A DNA stretch of 64,000 nucleotides from Drechslerella dactyloides (Eukaryota > Ascomycota > Orbiliomycetes > Orbiliales > Orbiliaceae), in the NCBI GenBank assembly GCA_020064725.1, contig JAGTWJ010000019.1, forward strand, positions 1,798,001 through 1,862,000, in the 5' to 3' direction. The translations under genes were made by a program, and so were the position numbers. Shown here piece after piece: positions 24,036 to 34,720 of the stretch. Within the stretch, counting starts at the first letter, position 1; each line of letters begins with the position of its first letter. The notes under the pieces are model-generated. The model saw nothing but the letters and a program-made list of their open reading frames with translations, made no database searches and was not told the DNA's origin.

Positions 24036-27000
24036 ATGCCGGATCAAAACAGCCCTTCACAGTCCTCGGAAGCTTCAAACTTCGATGATCTCGACAATCC
24101 GCGCTCAGATGCTTTGGCGTTTGAAGATACAGGGCTAGCTGACATCTTCAGCCCAAAGGTTCCGACAGTACAACAGCGGCGACCAGACCCCATTCCCCTA
24201 CAACAGCCATTGAGAGGCAATGATATCACGAACAGAATCACGAACTCCCGTCGGACAACGTCAGCAGAAGCTCAACGGTTCTTCTATAATTCCGGCCCAG
24301 ACTCCGCTGGACAAGACTTCTATCCAATCTGGCAGCCGTCTATTTGGGACACTCGGTGGCGGGGATATTGCCCACGAAAGATCGACTTTGCCACCGAATC
24401 TGCGAGCGAAAATGTCAGAAGTGCTACACCTACGCTTCAAGATAGAAATTCCAGAATAGATCCATGGCTGTTCGTGCCTGAGAACTCGCCTACGCCCGCC
24501 GCATCAATATGCTCCTCCATCGATACATACGGCGATACATTTAGCGATTCTTCCGACGATGATATATCAACCGATTCCCACGACTCATTCGACGAAATTG
24601 ATATATCACCAAATGCCCGCAATCATAATTTCGGCATCCAAACAGATCTTAGAGGTGGACCACCTGATGGCCACAATAATCCTTTCCATAACTTGAAGCC
24701 GCCGTCAACGAAGGGAGCATCGGGAAAGACGCCAGTCAGAAGAAACTCTGGACAAAGAGAATCATGGAAACGCTCTCTCCGAAGATCAGGCGTTCAACTT
24801 AGAGAACCCGCTCCACTCCAAGAAATCGCTCCCGTAGAAGCAAGCAGCCAGATAGCTGAGAATGTTGTGGAAGACACACCAGAAGAACTTACCGGCCTTC
24901 CCCCGGCTACTAGCGATTCCGATTCACCTCTCCTTAGAAGAATACAGCACTCTTTCTGGGCCGCACTGGGAAATACGCGTGAAAGGATTCAAACTGCTTG
25001 GGGATGGTCAACAACCCAGCGTGGTGTTTCAACGCTGGTCGTTCTGAGCTGGGTGATTCTCTTGATTCTTGCGCAGACGAATTTTCTGCGGGTAAGGAAC
25101 TGGGAATTCCTCAATCCGGGCCTCAAGGACAAGAATAATCGGTATTACTCCGAGTTAGGTCAGTCATAAACATGCGGCGGGCTGTCCCTGAGCAATATCA
25201 AGAGTCTAAACTCACCCAGGTTAATTCTTTCTGGCACAAGAATAGATAATGATTGGAGACCTGACCCCAGAGATATCGTCAAGCTCATGTTTTCAAAGAA
25301 CAGTTCGCAGACTGTCATGGACTCGAAAATCCTTTACCATCTTCAAAGCATTGAGGAACGACAAGGTCTGTTGAACAAGAAGACGCAAAAGCAACTCGAT
25401 GATACCACACTTGTCCTGGACACGATGGCCAGAGAGATAAAACACCTTCATATAGCACTCTCTAGCTTGATCAACGGTAAGCAGATGGAGAGACAGGTGA
25501 ATAGTCTGAAGGATCAAGTTAGATATTATTCCTCTCTCAAGACGAGACAGAGAATCATCACAAAGACTATAAGTCCTACTATCACGGTCATAACTCGAAC
25601 GCAAGTCATCGCTAAACCGACCAGCTGCCCGCTCACCAAAACGCAGTTCGTAGTGTCGACGAAGGTTATTACAGCTTTGGGGTCACACCTACAGACTGTA
25701 GCTCCGGCCGCCGCTTCCACAGGCTGGTTTAAAGGCGTATTCAGATCAAAGGTAAATTTCCAGCAAATTACTGCTTTATGGCCAGCGAGCCAGATTTTCT
25801 TGAGATGTCTCGCTTTCAATTCAACTCTTTGAAGTTTGAGGATCGCGCGTTGACGCATGCTTTATAGGATCTATATACTGGCGATCCACCTGACAGGACC
25901 TCGGAACAGCTAGAAGACAATACCGGTTTATCATGGCTTTCAGGTTTCGGAACCAAATCGAGTGAAAGGTCTCATACAGATGTCAATTTGATCGTTCGAC
26001 TACTCTGTCCGGAGGAGTTTGGCATAATGGGTGGCACGCAAGGAACCAGAATAAGAAATTGTCTGAAACGCAGAAAGGCCGCATCATTAGCGTTAAGGTC
26101 AAGGGTAAGCTTCTCACTGCTAGAACTTTTGCAGTCAATATTTCTCCACCTTTGGGGGAATCTGCAGCTGATATTTCTTTTAGCAACATACTACAATTTC
26201 AAACCGGATGTTGACGAACATTCTTCCCTACATGGACGACGTACCACCGGTGACAGTCACACTCGGCGGTGGCCTAATCTTATTAGTCTATGCAGAGGTT
26301 CTCGCAGAATGGGTCACTTTCCGCGGCAACCAGAAACTGAGGCGGGTTTCTCAGGTGATAGCAGTGCTCCTCAGTGCATCTGCGATAGTAGTTTACCCTA
26401 TCCGGATATTCACCCGTAGGATCCGGCGTCCGAAACCAGTTGAGAGCAGCAGACAGGGCTTCTGGCTCTTTTCCGCCGTACAAAATATCTTCACAGCTAT
26501 TCTGAAGAAGATGACCGATCTGCTTCAATCAGGTCCAAGACGCCAAGCCGCTGAAGTAGAGCGGTCACTCAGCTGGATGGAAACAACTAAGTTTACGTTT
26601 TCTCAGACCAAGGACTTTGCAAGCAGTCTAAAATTTGGTGATCTTAAGGAATACATAACCGGAATAAGCCTTAAGGACTTCTTACTGGGATTTAGCGTCC
26701 CGTACACGCTGACAAAACTTCTGGTGCTCTACTTGATATATGCTTTTATTACTTGGATCATCCCTGATGGTATGTCCTGGCTCAAACAACAGCCACAGAA
26801 ACTTACTAGCGTTCGGCAGAAGGCTCTGGAGCTATGCCGCAGCGTACAAGCTCTCCTGACGTGGACATCGATTACAAGCCTAACTTTCCTTGCATATTTC
26901 TATACTATGGAAATATTAATGGGATGTGGAAAAAATATTCTCGGATGGATGAAAAATGCTGGGCGGGGTTTCGTGGACCGGGTTCGGAGCGTCTGGAAGT

Positions 27001-27608
27001 ACATAAGATCTGGCCCGTGGACAGAACTCTTCGCCCTAGATACTTTTGCGAGAGCTGTTTATGGGTGGGTATCTGTGCCATTTTCATTCATCGGCCAAAC
27101 ACTCAGCTCCATCTCAGGAATATCCGACGGCGCAGGAAGAGCCATGCAGGTAGTTCGTGGCGTATTCGCCAGACTCTTCGGATTTGTGGTGGTAAAATTC
27201 AAACAGGTCGCGCTGGGTAGATTCAGCTGGGAAAAGCTTCAGATCGTGCAGGGATCAGTCCAAATGATTCTCAGTTGGCCGGGGAATATACTCAAAGGTG
27301 TAAAGAGGGCTATAAGAATAGCTAAACGGTGGCTATCTATCACTTTTAAACTGGTCAAGAGGGTTTTCTATTGGATAGGCAGCTTCATCTCGAACAGACT
27401 TTTCCGGCGCAGAAGTCGATCATTGACGAGCTCGCCTTCTGATCGGTCTTTTGAGGGCTCTAGGGTGGCATCTAACAAACCTCAAGGGAGCAGTCGAAAT
27501 TCGTCGCGAGGAGCGGAGCGCTTGCTCTCACATTCTGATCATTCAGAAAATATTGGTAGGGACAGAAGGTCAAGAGAGATGCGGTACTGTGACGATGCAG
27601 AAATTTAA
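24036..27608 (+). CDS. Large coiled-coil, multi-pass membrane protein of unknown function
   Basis: Four exons join in phase: 24036-25153, 25220-25751, 25868-26104 and 26184-27608, giving about 1103 residues. Residues 1-325 are polar and acidic/Ser-rich with no signal peptide. A first membrane segment lies near 332-350 (STLVVLSWVILLILAQ). A helical, heptad-like stretch follows (about 405-480, starting DSKILYHLQSIEERQ). The last exon holds four further hydrophobic segments near 650-671, 681-702, 795-822 and 855-878, then an amphipathic, Lys/Arg-rich region with repeated aromatic/basic patches, and a basic Ser-rich tail. The layout, with a long soluble N-terminus, one helix, a coiled coil and a membrane bundle, resembles organelle- or nuclear-envelope scaffold proteins in general shape only. 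I recognise no family. Exon phases agree at all three introns, so the model is consistent. Confidence 0.72.
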
Positions 27609-29124
27609 GGTAAATGGTGACAAGAGCAGACTCCAAGTGGTAATTGTACTAACAACCGAGATCGCCTGGCCTTGTACATGTACATACATATGAAACTTCA
27701 TGCAATGCAACGGGATTTTCAGCTATCTAGCTTCCCTTAGCTTGAAGTTTCCTGGATGCGCTCGCCAGACCCTAGCTGCTTACTGAGGCTAGTGTCGCGC
27801 AAATGTGTGTTGTGTGACATTTGCCTTCCTAGGTAAGCCGCAAGCTGAAGACATGTAAGCTTAAGCAAAGGTCGGGTCTCAGTCTCACATATTCATGAGC
27901 CGGGCTTTAAGTCCGACATCCTTGAGATGGGTCTCCAGGCCAGATATTACATTCAAGCACGATGAGTTTGCTACATGCGTCGATGCGCCAGAATAAGACC
28001 GAAAACTGACGGCAGCTAAAATCCTCGCTTCGCTGCAGGCAAGTTCCGGGTCTTACTACTGCTGATCATGATGGGATGGCTTGCACGGCATCGAAAAAAA
28101 TGCACGCCAGCGCTGTCTATCAAGTCAAAAGAGGGCACATGTCCACTCCGCTTGGGGGAAGGTTCGATACCCGTTCCATGGCTTCGGAACCACACCAAGC
28201 AGGGGTGCCTTTGGACGGCTTCAGCTCACGAGAGGCTGCCTAATTATAGCCGATGCATCGCGCGCGCTTACAATTGGACACACTGCTAGTGGGTCACGGC
28301 AACTAAACCTCACCTCTGGAATACGTGATCATCCCCGTTGAGCCTCTTGAGGCAAATTGAACCAGTCAGAACGAGCCGTTCGGTCCGGGCCCTGCTCAGC
28401 GCGAAAAGCTACCCCGCTCCATGTAGTTGTGCCGTCTCTCTGACACTCAGGGGCAGCTTCCTGGTCGAATCCTTTGAGACCACATCGTCAACCTTAACTA
28501 TCTTTGATCTTGAAAAGAGCTTTGTAGTGGTTGCATGCTGCAGAATATTTAGTCGCATATCTGCCAAGACGGCCTTCCGTGTGCTATGGACTAAACTCGC
28601 AGGCCGCTGCCCTGTCGGTAAGTGAAGGGTAGCGACTTCCCATCCCAACATCCTCACATCATTTTTGGGCGCAGGCCAATATAAGTCAACCTTGCAAATG
28701 ATCAATATCCCAGTTGGTCCGAGATAGCGCCTTATCAGCTGGCTATTGAAATCTAGAAGGAGACCTAGCAGCAGCAGTAGCCGCATGGCGCGGCCGCGAA
28801 TTTTTAGTAACAAACCCAAGAAAACATCGACGGCACAGGTCCCACCATACTGGTACTTATAAAATGGTGGGATTCACCCACCTTCGTGTTTTCCTAGTGC
28901 CGCTCCTGCAGCATCTCTAACAGTGCCGGTGCCACTCCTCTGGTTTGCGTTATGCGAGGTCGTTTTAGCCTAGCAAACACAGGCGCGAGAAGCTTGCCTG
29001 CTGCCCCAAGCTCTGGTTAGTGAGCTGGCTGGCTAGCTGACAGCTTGAGATTCCGACTGGTTCGACAATCAATTCGCCACACCATTTGCAGGGAAGCCGC
29101 CGGACGCCTCACGACATCACAGAT
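27609..29124. other. 1.5-kb gap
   Basis: No gene is supported. A minus-strand frame at 28786-28409 (125 codons from its first ATG, with a Leu-rich start) is the best candidate but has no homology I can name. Confidence 0.4.
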
Positions 29125-30351
29125 ATGGCTCGATCAGTATTATCTAGCACGCCCGTTGCCGTCAACCCATATAACGTCTCATCACTAACGTTCGATGTGG
29201 GTCCCTTGACGGACTTCTCGAACGACTGGGCGCTACGGCAGAAGGAATGGCCGAATTTCCTACCCAATGTCGCGAACGCGCGACCTAAGAAGTTCGCATT
29301 CTACAAGGAAATCGATGTCGATAGCAATCCTTATCTATGTTTTCAAAACGTCATCATCCAGAAGGCCCCTAGTCAAGCGGCTTTTGCAAGATCCACGGAT
29401 GCGGTGGCGAATGCTGGGGTCCGGAACGCTGCTAAGTACGGGTAAGAAGGAAGTAATCTACATCCACTAGGGTAAGCCGTGTTTGCTGATAATAGACGCT
29501 ATCGTAGGCGTGACTTCTTTAGTCTTGGTATTCCGATACGCGTAATGGTCGAGATGAACCATCAGCTTACAAAGGTGCACTCGATACCCCTCGGTTCGTG
29601 CCGGTCAGTCCTCAAAGGAGAACATTTCTGGATGGTCGCACGGCCGCCGCCTGCTTATCCTCCTCAGCTTGTCGATGTGGGTTCTGTTCAAACCGTGTAT
29701 ATAACTTCCAAAGGAGAATTCGGCTGATGGTCGTAAACGTAACAGGAGGACATGGAAAGTTTTTTCCTTCAGTGGGACGAATTCGTCAAGACGGACTTGA
29801 GGAGCTCCAGTTGGCTGTGTCACGTTATCGGCCAGGCTCGAGTACGGACTGAGAGCAGCTGCGATCTGGAACGAGAGGAAAATAGTGGCCCGGAACCACC
29901 CGAAAGGAAGAACAGCGTTCTATCGTCGAAGCGTAGGAAGGCACCACCGAGTCCATTGTCTCATGGAGACTTCTCCCTTGGCATTACAGTTCAAAAGATT
30001 GTTCTCCTTGAGAAAGTGAATGTAGAAGCACCAACGGTGGCAGAAATGGAAGAACAGCGACGGGTGTGCTTTGTTAGGGGGCACGAGGATCCTGCTCCAA
30101 GATCCCCTACTGAAACAGAAAAAAGTCACGGATCTGTGGCATCTAGATTCAGTAATGCGACGAAGAACAGGTAAGTTTCCGAATCAAGTCCCTAAAGGCG
30201 ATATGATAGAAAATCCTAATGTCATAATAGATGGAACTTGATTCGGAGATCTGTCTCGAAGTCAAGCTCTAGAGCCTCTCGTTTAGTTTCTCAGGCGCGA
30301 TCGGCATCCCGGCAAAGCAGACGCCATTCCATTATCGCACCACTACATTAG
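29125..30351 (+). CDS. Small intron-containing paralogue of the 916-residue protein
   Basis: Four exons join in phase: 29125-29441, 29496-29694, 29746-30170 and 30231-30351, about 353 residues. Core motifs align in order with the larger gene at 12539: YLCFQNVIIQ (versus LLRFENVVVQ), DFFSLGIPIRVMVEMNHQL (versus TFLNIGIPTRIVVGILDHL), CRSVLKGEHFWMV (versus CKMVLHGDYYWIY), HGDFSLGITVQKIVLLEKVN (versus QGDFSLGFSIREIIVTAESN) and CFVRGHEDP (versus CLARGHAGE). It lacks the long N-terminal and acidic low-complexity regions and ends in a Ser/Arg-rich basic tail. Intron 2 is only 51 nt, with a GTGTAT donor. Function unknown. It converges on the hemerythrin-like gene, with 380 bases between stops. Confidence 0.75.
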
Positions 30352-30731
30352 CTTCACGCCTATCATCTAGAATAGGATTTGTTATTTTTCCCCAATCCAT
30401 TGTAGAATTTACCCGACTGAGTTAGGAGCACAGATTCGGGTAGGTATCGGCTAGGATTCTTGGTATTATAGACGAGGCGTTAGGCGCTATACCGGTGTCT
30501 ATTTATTGAGCCTTCGCTTCTATAGACAAGGTGTGATCATTCGTTACCACACTCTTTACGACTATCATGTTGATTTGAGTTCTTTGATATTTACTCATGT
30601 ACGTATGTATATAGTCTAAATATTGGTAGATGATGAATTATCCGCAGATCTGACGGACTGCGATTAGACTATCTATCCGATCGTTCTCTAACAAGGCGAT
30701 ACTACCATCTCGCTGTGATATTAAAGCTATC
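30352..30731. other. Convergent 3' intergenic region
   Basis: These 380 A+T-rich bases hold the 3' UTRs of the two convergent genes. Nothing else is visible. Confidence 0.5.
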
Positions 30732-31723
30732 TTACATTGGGAGCAGCTGGAGCTCATCTAGAGTCCAATACTTTCTCATATTCTCTGCCCCGAGTTGTAC
30801 AACTTCCTCGTCCAAGTGCTGCCAGAGTACTTTTTCGAAAGATTCCATGATCTCCAGCATTTCAGAGGCAACAAAGTCCCTCTGCCCAGCTCTGACGGAA
30901 TCGACATATTCCGAAAACTTATCCAAGCCCTAAATGCAACGGTTAAATAGTGCATTGCAGAGGCAGATGGGAATCATGACTCACCTTGTGTATCTGCTGA
31001 TGCTGAGCAATCATCTCGCCATGCTCTTTGTTGTTTTTCTGAAAGGCGGGCACTACTAAGAACGTCAGCATAAAAAAACCCAAGTCCCCAAGGTTTATGG
31101 CCAAGATCATACTCTTCTTCGCAAGGATCGGAAAGACGTAGGTCTCTTCAATGTTATGATGGGTTTCTAGAAACGGTTAACATGCTTTCCCCTTCAAGAA
31201 AGATCAATTGTGCAACGACATACCCAACATCCTACAAAAGGCCTGTGCGAGGCTGAGGAATTGACGGAGAGTCTGCAAAATAAACCATGGTACGTCAGCC
31301 AAGATGCATGCCAACTTCTATCGTTGCCTAGACGTACCTGGTTCTTCGGTCTCGAAGTCTTAACGCCCGCTAATATCTCGTTCCAGGTATTCCGAAAATG
31401 GTTGTGCTATGTCCACGTCAATATGAGGTTGAGGTACATGTCAGCCGTCGTCTTGTAGCCTGTCGAGCTATTAAATGATACAACACATCGAATGCAATTA
31501 AATGACCTACGTATTGATTCATTAGGACGGCTATCCGATTGTACTCTCGGAACTCGGCCGACGACAGTTTAGGGAGTGCCTTTTCCTCCTTTGGCTCTTT
31601 GTCGTTGTGAACCGGGGCTTGTTTCCCGCCCGTCGACGTGCCAGAAGCAGCGTTGCCGAGCATTGCGGCATTGTCCTGGGCGACAGCCTTTACTTGATCA
31701 CACAGTTTATCCTCGTCCGTCAT
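30732..31723 (-). CDS. Hemerythrin-like HHE-domain protein
   Basis: Six exons join in phase: 31723-31511, 31406-31338, 31272-31224, 31166-31113, 31052-30985 and 30929-30732, about 216 residues. Residues 1-70 are a polar Lys/Glu-rich leader. The four-helix HHE bundle then shows the expected metal ligands: YHNHFRNTWN (His72/His74), HHNIEE (His113/His114, with a nearby Glu), KEHGEMIAQHQQIHK (His138, His144, His148) and WQHLDEE (His189, Glu193). FPILAKKMPAF matches the loop normally seen between helices 2 and 3. Family members bind a di-iron site and are linked to oxygen, iron or nitrosative responses; this one's role is unknown. No signal peptide or membrane segment is seen, so it is probably cytosolic. 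Intron 1 (104 nt) contains CTGAC upstream of its TAG acceptor. Confidence 0.88.
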
Positions 31724-32174
31724 GGCGGCCGATCCCTGAAGCGCGATGAGAGCCCTATGGGCTGTTCTCAGAAATCTCGGAGGACCAGCGTACGGGAACC
31801 TAAGGTAGCTTCCGGTAGGGTAGCTGCGTGGCTGGGGCCGTCGGATAGTGTTGTATTTTGCGTGTTGTCGAATCTAGCCGAACCCTTGACACAGGCTTCT
31901 CGCACACAGCATTTACAAGTCGCCAGGTTGATGCCGTTGCGAGGAGAAGCAGAAACTTTTAGAAGCAGAACAGGATCCTATCTTCTGTATAGCGAGTTTA
32001 AATACTACTCTCCCATTGAGGTTTCTCGTGCAGCCGGGCTTACCCCGTGACAGGGTATCAAGTAGCGTTGCCCTGATATCGGCCGAAACGTGCACTAGCC
32101 GCGGTGTGCCAACCTGCGCATCACGGGCCAGGCAAACTTCATCAAGCAAAATCTGAGGTCGGGAAGGCCAGATT
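31724..32174. other. Gap between hemerythrin-like gene and tRNA
   Basis: The 451 bases contain the hemerythrin-like promoter. No gene is supported. Confidence 0.5.
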
Positions 32175-32273
32175 GGGGCTATAGCTCAGTTGGTAGAGCG
32201 CTTCCTTAGCGTGTCCAAAGATCCGTCTGGATCCGTCTGGATGAGGTCTGGCGTTCGATTCGCCATTGCTCCA
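32175..32273 (+). tRNA. tRNA-Ala(AGC): tRNA-Ala (anticodon AGC) with an intron
   Basis: The acceptor arm (GGGGCTA with TTGCTCC) pairs in six of seven positions, including one G-T pair. The D arm GCTC...GAGC, A box TAGCTCAGTTGG, T arm TGGCG/CGCCA and B box GCGTTCGATTC are clear. The anticodon loop TTAGCG is interrupted after position 37 by an intron at about 32212-32237. The anticodon stem CTTCC/GGATG has one T-T mismatch. A T-rich run follows at 32275-32288, as expected for RNA polymerase III termination. The intron contains a direct 10-base duplication (GATCCGTCTG twice). Confidence 0.8.
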
Positions 32274-33984
32274 TTCTTTTTGCCTTTTTAGTTTAATCCG
32301 ACAGCTGGATTTCGACTTTCGTGCGGTATAACTTTTTTGGGCTGTCGGCCGATACTCTCTCGGGCGGATGTCTCTCGGGCGGGTGGTTGATGCACGCCAT
32401 CTCAGTGTCGGCTTGAATGTCTCCGAGCATTCTCAGCCCTATCATGGTCGCCGAGCTAATGTCGGGCGAAGTCTCGGGCTTCTCCGTTTTCATCCCCGAT
32501 AAGGCGGTCTTACACCGTTTAAGGATATATCGCATGTTCATTGGTTCAAGGAGTGTTGTTTTTGTTGGAAAGGAGACATCAGCCAGAACTCTTGGTGTCA
32601 AGACTGGGGGAGACCAGATGAAAGAATTCTACTCTCCATCCCATACGAGGAACAGGCATGTGCACAGGCAAGGGCAGCATTTTTATAGCTTATGGAGGCT
32701 TCGTGCGTGTCTGGCCTGCGAGACCAGACATTAGGCGGATTATATAGCAATTACAACACGGAGTATATCCGCCCGTGCACCTCGCAAGGCCTTGACCTTA
32801 GCATCAACCAGTACTGCGGATGAGACCAACACCGCCAGCCTACGTAAGTAGCTACGTCGCAGGTTGTCCCACGACGCAGCTTGCGTACGCGTGCGAACGA
32901 TGAAATAAAATCCGATCAAAGCTGGAGGTAGTTCGTTATCGGCAAACAATATCAGAAGAGAGAAAATACTTATGTATCGATAACAGCTCGATGTGAGGAA
33001 TACAAATATTCAGACTAGTCGACTGGAGGCACAATTCTCGCTCACCCATCACTAAAATGGATATACTGGGCATCGACGTCTTCCCTCTCTGGCCAACCTC
33101 GAAAAATGCGCACCCATACAGTAATAAACATAATTTTCAGGATTCCCTGCCGCGATATCTGAGCCTCGGCTGTGCGCCAGTTACATACAGCCACCCCCAA
33201 GCCGTCTAGATGGTGAAGAATACGCTGAGTTAGCTTAGTGCCCGGGCTTTAAAGACATAAGTAACGGCTACAGTTGTACATACAGACTTCGTCTAGGTTG
33301 TCTCTACTTCCGGTTCGAATGGTTATATAGGGTGGAGGGTTTCGTGGAAGAGTGTCGTGCTACGAAACACGTAGTTGCGAAACGGAACCCCCATTCGGAT
33401 TCGAATCGGCGGATGTATCGTTTCCGGTAGCTATTCCCTAGATAGAGGAAATAGTTTTGCATCATTTGAACGTCTCGCCTGGCTACCTGTTCGCTGCTGT
33501 TAAGTGTATCATATGTTTGTGCTATACGAAAATATTTGTTTCATCAACCTTTCAAACTACGACTATGAAGTATGAGTGTATGTGCACGCCGATTTCAAAC
33601 TTTCTAAAATCATCAGTGATTACTTCAATGCATTTACGAATCCATGCCGATATCTCCTGCCACAACAACAAAACATGCGAAGGATGGCAGTCTGTTTTAC
33701 GATACAGCGAAAGGCAGCCTGTGAGTATAAAACTGGTTGATCACCAATTGATGAATACGACATCTTGACAGCTGTTTCCTTTTCTACAACTGACAGCCAC
33801 TACACGAATATCTCTAGCGTCTCTGAAATTGCCAATTGACAATTTAAGCCCTAGATCTTCCAGTCAATTAGTCGATAATCTAGAGTAGATTTGTCTAGCT
33901 CTAGCTCTCATCTATAGATTCAAGCGTCATAGCGAAAGTCAAGCGAGATTTCGGTTCTTCCTCTACCGCTACTAACTCACAATT
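32274..33984. other. 1.7-kb gap
   Basis: No gene is supported, although the missing first exon of the gene ending at 34480 probably lies near its right end. A 15-base tandem duplication (unit begins TCTCTCGGGCGG) sits at 32356-32382. Confidence 0.4.
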
Positions 33985-34480
33985 TCCAGCCACAAATAAC
34001 AGGCAAAATCGGGTCAAGTTGTCACCTAGGAGGCCTAAGAATCATCCCGGATACCAAGAGGATTCTGCCCTCGATCACGACGCTGAAGATGGCAAACCGG
34101 GACAAGCAGCAACAGAGAGGGTAGAAGGTCCATCCGGCGAGACCGAGAATGGGCGAAATGTGCGTACCCTGAGGGAGCGCAAAAAAGCAGTCGACTACGT
34201 ATACGCAGATCCAGACAGAGAGCCAACACCAGAGTGTACGACTCGTCAGGGGCCACTAAGGGAAGGCAAGCCCGATTACACCAACTACAAAGTACTCAAC
34301 GACGAGGGTCGAGTTCCTAGAGCATACGTGAAGAAGAAAACAAGAACTTCGGGTGAAAGAGATTCAGAGTTTCGTCCAAGACGATCAAAGACGGCTTCTC
34401 TACAAGATAGGGATCTATCTCCGGACAGTCTGAAGGCACTGCAAAGAGAAGCCGGAAGGAAGCTTTTGACGAGAAAATGA
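33985..34480 (+). CDS. Small basic protein of unknown function (5' exon unresolved)
   Basis: The frame is open from about 33905 to the stop at 34480 and contains no Met codon, so an upstream exon must supply the start. Two acceptors are possible: TCTATAG before 33919 and TTTCCAG before 33990. The visible part is about 160-190 residues, highly charged and rich in Arg/Lys/Glu/Asp, with RTLRERKKAVDYVYADPD, PDYTNYKVLNDEGRVPRAYV and a C-terminal SPDSLKALQREAGRKLL. There is no signal peptide, membrane segment or known domain. The composition suits a nuclear or nucleic-acid-associated protein (inference). A candidate first exon starting ATGCGAAGG near 33676 would splice from GTGAGT at 33721 in the right phase, but the intron would be about 270 nt. 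Confidence 0.5.
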
Positions 34481-34720
34481 GTACTGAAGTTGTAGCTGCT
34501 TATGTACCAGAGAATATACATTTATAGACAGTACCACTGCAGAAGATCTAGAGACCCAACAATCTATTCCAGAATTTTAAACCTTTTAAGTCCTTCATAT
34601 GTCCAAAAAATCAACCAATTACATGGATATGCACCGGTACCTTTATGTATAGGTATCCTTATCCAAGCAAAACGCCAATCTTAAAGAGAGCTTTTCAGTA
34701 TAAATACGTTCAATCAACAC

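Noticed and set aside
28409..28786. 125-codon minus-strand frame with a Leu-rich, signal-like start
   Set aside because: No domain, no conserved motif and no splice partner; the neighbouring frames are of similar length. Kept only as a weak candidate.
32293..32601. 102-codon minus-strand frame with a repeated HPPER
   Set aside because: The repeat comes from a simple 15-base DNA duplication, and no domain or start context supports a gene.
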